Both the position numbers and the translations under genes were made by a program. A stretch of 9,001 bases of DNA from Thermohalobaculum sp035513135. GTDB taxonomy: Bacteria > Pseudomonadota > Alphaproteobacteria > Rhodobacterales > Rhodobacteraceae. A model generated the notes under the pieces. It was not told the DNA's origin. It saw nothing but the letters and a program-made list of their open reading frames with translations, and made no database searches. Below are positions 6,059-9,001 of the stretch, one piece after another (the stretch's first letter is position 1; each line of letters begins with the position of its first letter). The stretch is from the NCBI GenBank assembly GCA_035513135.1, contig DATKCQ010000029.1:1-9001 (forward strand), written 5' to 3'.

Positions 6059-6673
6059 TCAGGGCGTGTCGGGTCCGCCCGGTCCGCCCGGTTCGCCCGG
6101 TCCGCTCGTGTCGTCCTTCTCGGCCGCTGCCTCCCACAGGCGCAGCTCGGCGACCATCAGGCCGCGCGGGCCGCGCGTGGTGCGCACGGCCATCGCCTCG
6201 CCGCCGGCGAGGTCCTGGAAGCCCGAGCGGCGCACCGTCTCCATGTGCACGAAGACGTCCTCCTCGCGGCCGAAGACATTGACGAAGCCGAATCCCTTCT
6301 GCTTGTCGAACCACTTGACGCGGGCAGGCTCGAGCGGCCCGAGATCGGCGGCGGCGGCGAGGAACTCGGTGGGCCGCGCTGGCTCGGCGAAGCCGGGGGC
6401 GCCGGGGACGCCCGACGAGGCGGCCGATTCGTCCGGCTCCTCGACCTCGAGAAGCTCCTGGGCGGCGAGACCGCGCTGGCCGTGGCCGCAGACCACGTGG
6501 ACCCGCGCGCCCTCGGCCAGCGCCATCCGGCCGGACGCACGCACGCAGGAGGCATGCACCATGATGTCCGGCCCGCCGTTCTCGGGCACGACGAAGCCAT
6601 AGCCCTTCACGGCGTCGTACCACTTGACGCGGCCCCAGACCGACTTCGCCCATCCCGAATGCGTCTCCGACAA
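6059..6673 (-). CDS. Two-domain cold-shock (CSD) protein
   Basis: A 204-residue nucleic-acid-binding protein with two cold-shock domains. CSD1 covers about 13-77, with GRVKWYDAVKGYGFV and DIMVH standing for the RNP1 and RNP2 motifs. CSD2 covers about 116-179, with ARVKWFDKQKGFGFV and DVFVHM. A linker of about 38 Ala/Pro/Glu-rich residues joins them, and the C-terminus ends in Gly-Gly-Pro repeats. Such proteins bind single-stranded RNA and act as RNA chaperones; the two-domain form is known from alphaproteobacteria (established). The TTG start at 6673 has GGAG 7 bases upstream inside GGAAGGTGGAG, and a good promoter lies about 40 bases upstream. CSD1 departs from the consensus (isoleucine-methionine in place of Ile-Phe in RNP2), so the two domains may bind with different strength. 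The DUF192 gene follows after 46 bases. Confidence 0.93.
   Translation of the reverse strand: MSETHSGWAKSVWGRVKWYDAVKGYGFVVPENGGPDIMVHASCVRASGRMALAEGARVHVVCGHGQRGLAAQELLEVEEPDESAASSGVPGAPGFAEPARPTEFLAAAADLGPLEPARVKWFDKQKGFGFVNVFGREEDVFVHMETVRRSGFQDLAGGEAMAVRTTRGPRGLMVAELRLWEAAAEKDDTSGPGEPGGPGGPDTP
6072..6107. repeat. Four 9-bp units in the 3' end of the cold-shock gene
   Basis: GGTCCGCCC (6072-6080, 6081-6089), GGTTCGCCC (6090-6098) and GGTCCGCTC (6099-6107) are tandem. On the coding strand they give the glycine/proline-rich tail of the protein (residues about 190-201), which looks disordered. Confidence 0.85.
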
Positions 6674-6711
6674 GCCGCTACTCCACCTTCCCGTGCCAAA
6701 GCCCGGTTTTG

Positions 6712-6740
6712 ACTATATTTCTGCCATGCTCCCGCCTCAA
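6712..6740 (-). promoter_or_regulatory. Cold-shock gene promoter
   Basis: On the minus strand TTGAGG (6735-6740), a 17-base spacer and TATAGT (6712-6717, 5 of 6 to TATAAT) make a good housekeeping-sigma promoter. The transcript would start near 6705 and have a leader of only about 30 bases, much shorter than the long cold-responsive leader of E. coli cspA. The surrounding 6700-6830 region is the most AT-rich part of the window. Confidence 0.7.
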
Positions 6741-6812
6741 ACCAAAAATGCACGTGATTCGGAGCCGACCTCCAGAAATATCTGCACTTATGCGACCATA
6801 GACGGGTTTTAC

Positions 6813-7679
6813 ATGAGATCAATACGCCCTCTGGTTGTGGCGGCCGGCGTTGCGCTCGCCGCCTGCGCAACCGAGCCGGCCGGGACGCCCTCGGCACGGC
6901 CGGTGCTGGAGGCAGGCTTGCACCTGCCGCGCATGATCGTGCTCGAGCGCCCGCCGATCATCGCCGTGCAGGGGATGGAGCAGATGCCGCTGGCGATTCG
7001 CGCGGCGGAGAGCATGGACATGGCCGAGCTGATCGGCCGCGCTGGTGCGCGCTGGGCGCGGGTGGACGCGCTGCCCTTCCTGACCCAGACCGAGGCGGGC
7101 CGGCGCTTTCTCGCCGCCAGCCCGCCCAGGGCGCTGGCGCGCGGCATGCCGCCCGAGTTCTGCCCGGCGGTGGCGCTCGCCGAGGGCCCGGCCGGGGCGG
7201 GGCGCGGCAGCGTGGTCCGCCGGGCGCTGGAGTCCTGCCTCGCCCGGCTCGGGGCGGCGCGCGAGGGCTGCGGCTGCCGGGTGATCGCGCTCGACGATGC
7301 GCTCACCGTGCCGCGCGAGGAGGCCGCCTATGCCATCGGGGTCAGCGCCCGGCTGCAGGTGCCCGACCTCGGGCTCGATTTGATGCTGGTCGCCGAGGAC
7401 GGACCGGGCGACGCGCCGGAGGTCCTGCTGCGCGACCTGCGCGGCCCGGTGGCCCGCCTGGTGCGCGGCCCGGGCGAGGCGGTGGTGGTGGAGCTTGCCG
7501 GCTCGGGCCGGCGCTTCGAGGGCTTCCGCATCCCGGTCGGCTTCCGCCGCGGCCGGCTGGCCGAGCGGGTCTATGCGACCGACGCCGAGGGCCACCGGCT
7601 GCGGCTGCTGGTCGGCTTCGAGCCGGCCGAGCTCTCCGGCCACGCCGCCGCCTGGCTGGCCTGGCCGGGCGAGGGGTGA
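6813..7679 (+). CDS. Uncharacterised lipoprotein
   Basis: A 288-residue protein that I do not recognise. It begins with a short basic, hydrophobic leader ending in the lipobox LAAC, placing the lipidated cysteine at residue 18. Ala-Thr follows, so outer-membrane sorting is more likely than retention in the inner membrane. The mature part has a central cysteine-containing segment (C117, C142, C153, C155, the last two as CGC) that could form disulfides in the periplasm, then a strand-rich half (about 156-270) with the block RVIALDDALTVPREEAAYAI. I chose the ATG at 6813 because it starts the signal sequence; reading further upstream (to 6624) runs through the divergent promoter of the cold-shock gene. 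There is no clear ribosome site and I see no convincing plus-strand promoter in 6674-6812. It ends 61 bases before the stop of the converging gene on the other strand. Confidence 0.8.
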   Translation: MRSIRPLVVAAGVALAACATEPAGTPSARPVLEAGLHLPRMIVLERPPIIAVQGMEQMPLAIRAAESMDMAELIGRAGARWARVDALPFLTQTEAGRRFLAASPPRALARGMPPEFCPAVALAEGPAGAGRGSVVRRALESCLARLGAAREGCGCRVIALDDALTVPREEAAYAIGVSARLQVPDLGLDLMLVAEDGPGDAPEVLLRDLRGPVARLVRGPGEAVVVELAGSGRRFEGFRIPVGFRRGRLAERVYATDAEGHRLRLLVGFEPAELSGHAAAWLAWPGEG

Positions 7680-7680
7680 G

Positions 7681-7704
7681 GGGCGCGGCCCGGAGGCCGC
7701 GCCC
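7681..7704. terminator. Hairpin between convergent genes
   Basis: GGGCGCGGCC (7681-7690), loop CGGA, then GGCCGCGCCC (7695-7704): a perfect 10-bp GC stem starting one base after the lipoprotein stop codon. No T-tract follows on either strand, so a classical intrinsic terminator is not proven, but the position between two converging genes fits bidirectional termination. Confidence 0.55.
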
Positions 7705-7713
7705 GGTGTCCGG

Positions 7714-7751
7714 CTTCGCCCAGCCTCACTTCGCCCAGCCTCACTTCGCCC
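7714..7751. repeat. 15-bp tandem repeat spanning a stop codon
   Basis: CTTCGCCCAGCCTCA occurs perfectly at 7714-7728 and 7729-7743, with a partial third copy CTTCGCCC at 7744-7751. On the minus strand each full unit begins with TGA: the stop of the converging gene (7741-7743) is repeated in frame 15 bases later (7726-7728), with Gly-Trp-Ala-Lys between them. Confidence 0.93.
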
Positions 7752-9001
7752 GGAATTGCGTCCGGGCCGCGTTGGCCGCGGCGGTCGCGGACTTGAAGGC
7801 CTGCTCGATGCCGACCCGGCCGCCCTCGGCCATGACCTCGGCGACCTTCTCGGTGTCGAGCTCGGCCACAATTTTCTCGTCGGGCTGCGGAATTGCCTCG
7901 CGCAGCGCCACGAGGGCCGCGCCGAACGCCATCTCTACGAGCGGTGTGCCGTCGAACCAGTCGATGCCGTCCTCCGCGCGGCGCCGGCGCGGCGGCTCCG
8001 GCAACCAGGGGTCGATCTCGGGGATCAACTCCGGGATCGTCGGCTTGACGATGAGGTCAAGGATCAGCCGCACGCTCTGGCACTGACCGGCATAGCGCCC
8101 GAGCACGTCCCGGGCGTGCTTGCCGATGAGCCAGAGGATGTGCGGCCGGACCCGCGTGAGCCGGATGTCGGTGGTCGAGAGCACAGCCTCCATCACCCGC
8201 TCGCTCCAGACGAGGCGCCAGGCGATGCGCGTGTTCATGCAGCGGATCCGCTCGGGCGGCGCCAGCCAGACGGCGATGTTGCGGTAATAGTACTTGATCT
8301 CCTCGAGATGCGCCTGGCCTGCGGCGCTGTAGAGAAAGCCCTGGCTCTTTGGGTCCATCGGCGAGGAAAAGGGATCGCCGACCAGGTTGATGTTGACGAA
8401 GTGATGCCAGGTGGCGTCGGTCACCACGCGCCCGATGCCGGCGCGGTGGCCGTCATAGGCCGCGATTCCGCCGAAGCTGTGCGCGACGGTCGGCGCCTTG
8501 CTACCCGAGGTCGTCCCGGAGAGCACCGTCGAGGTCGATATCACCTCCGGCAGGGGCTTCGCGCCGCCGTCGGTCGCGTTCGGATACTCGGGGCCGAGCG
8601 GCCCGCCGATGTTGAGGTTGAGACCGGTATTTCCCGGCTCGACGCACTCGCCCTCGTGCGGGTGGTCCGGCATGACCCGGATGACGCCGTTCGGGCCGCA
8701 GAGCAGGGGGTGGGGAAAGCTGTAGCGGAAGATGCCGATGCTGCGCCGGTAGATGCGTGGCTGGATTCCCTGCGGCGTGTCGTCGGACTGGTCGTCGAAT
8801 TGCGACCCGGGACTGCTGCCGATGCGGTTGGTGTCGTTGCGTCTCTCGCCGCTCATACTCACCTCGTCGAGGGCGTTCTGCGCCGAGGTGCTCTGCCACA
8901 GGCGCATGTTGCGCGCCCGCGGTACCGCGTGGCACAGAAAGCGCCCGAGCGCCCCGTGGTCGCCGGTGGCAAACAGGCCGCCGCCGGCGTTCATGAACTC
9001 C
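7741..9001 (-). CDS. ThuA/GATase-like family protein of unknown function, 5' end beyond window
   Basis: The frame is open to the right edge, so the gene is partial; 419 C-terminal codons are visible. Numbering from the Met at 8994: residues 1-33 contain the block NAGGGLFATGDHGALGRFLC, which reads like a strand-turn segment from the middle of a class I glutamine-amidotransferase/ThuA-like domain. Polar, potentially metal-binding motifs follow: SQFDDQSDDTPQ (64-75), PDHPHEGEC (109-117), AYDGHRAGIGRVV (179-191) and TWHHFVNINLVGD (195-207). KYYYRNIAVWLAP (234-246) would close the domain. I recognise this set of motifs as a recurrent, uncharacterised bacterial protein family; the ThuA/GATase link is inference. 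Residues about 250-417 are a further Arg-rich, mainly helical region with a Pro-rich hinge (319-336) and no recognised domain. The Met at 8994 is unlikely to be the true start because it lies inside the conserved block. Its coding sequence looks slightly less GC-rich than its neighbours. Confidence 0.75.
   Translation of the reverse strand, partial: EFMNAGGGLFATGDHGALGRFLCHAVPRARNMRLWQSTSAQNALDEVSMSGERRNDTNRIGSSPGSQFDDQSDDTPQGIQPRIYRRSIGIFRYSFPHPLLCGPNGVIRVMPDHPHEGECVEPGNTGLNLNIGGPLGPEYPNATDGGAKPLPEVISTSTVLSGTTSGSKAPTVAHSFGGIAAYDGHRAGIGRVVTDATWHHFVNINLVGDPFSSPMDPKSQGFLYSAAGQAHLEEIKYYYRNIAVWLAPPERIRCMNTRIAWRLVWSERVMEAVLSTTDIRLTRVRPHILWLIGKHARDVLGRYAGQCQSVRLILDLIVKPTIPELIPEIDPWLPEPPRRRRAEDGIDWFDGTPLVEMAFGAALVALREAIPQPDEKIVAELDTEKVAEVMAEGGRVGIEQAFKSATAAANAARTQFRAK

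Noticed and set aside
5467..6712. Plus-strand frames opposite the DUF192 and cold-shock genes, including a Gly-Cys-His-Gly repeat protein
   Set aside because: The repeat is the antisense reading of the Asp-Pro-Val-Ala-Ala tether; DUF192 and RNP motifs on the minus strand are decisive.
6624..6812. Upstream extension of the lipoprotein
   Set aside because: It runs across the cold-shock promoter and the start of that gene; the signal sequence begins at 6813.
8501..8935. Second minus-strand frame inside the ThuA-like gene
   Set aside because: Arg/Pro/His-rich shadow without motifs; the main frame has coherent conserved blocks.

Overview
The window is about 70% GC and fully chromosomal in character. 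The gene set points to an alphaproteobacterium, probably Rhodobacterales or a near relative: a class II DAHP synthase, a GlxA-type regulator, a two-domain cold-shock protein followed by a DUF192 protein and tRNA-Pro, several TTG/GTG starts, and alphaproteobacterial-type TTG-n17-TAT promoters. The taxonomic call is inference; no rRNA or other marker is present.

Layout. Positions 1-155 hold no gene but carry two GC-rich hairpins. On the minus strand follow msrP (156-1145, periplasmic methionine sulfoxide reductase), serB (1339-2202, phosphoserine phosphatase) and a class II DAHP synthase (2210-3658). The last two are 7 bp apart and form an amino-acid biosynthesis operon transcribed from about 3690. 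A divergent intergenic region (3659-3819) with a strong inverted repeat separates them from a plus-strand pair: a GlxA/CdhR-type AraC-family regulator (3820-4839) overlapping by 4 bases a hotdog acyl-CoA thioesterase (4836-5285). Back on the minus strand are tRNA-Pro(UGG) (5314-5390), a secreted DUF192 protein (5449-6012) and a two-domain cold-shock protein (6059-6673) with a good promoter in an AT-rich patch. Divergent from it is an uncharacterised lipoprotein (6813-7679). It converges, across a perfect hairpin, on a large gene (7741-9001) that runs off the right edge and encodes a protein I read as an uncharacterised ThuA/GATase-like family member with an extra C-terminal region.

Most of this is ordinary housekeeping chromosome. 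The less ordinary material is (i) the truncated ThuA-like gene, (ii) small codon-phased tandem repeats in or at the end of four genes, three of them with a 15-bp unit, one of which duplicates a stop codon, (iii) a 12-bp copy of the tRNA-Pro 3' end just downstream of that tRNA, and (iv) the translationally coupled regulator-thioesterase pair, which may belong to carnitine/betaine-type metabolism. I found no convincing multi-gene undescribed system; the best candidate for new biology is the partial gene at the right edge.
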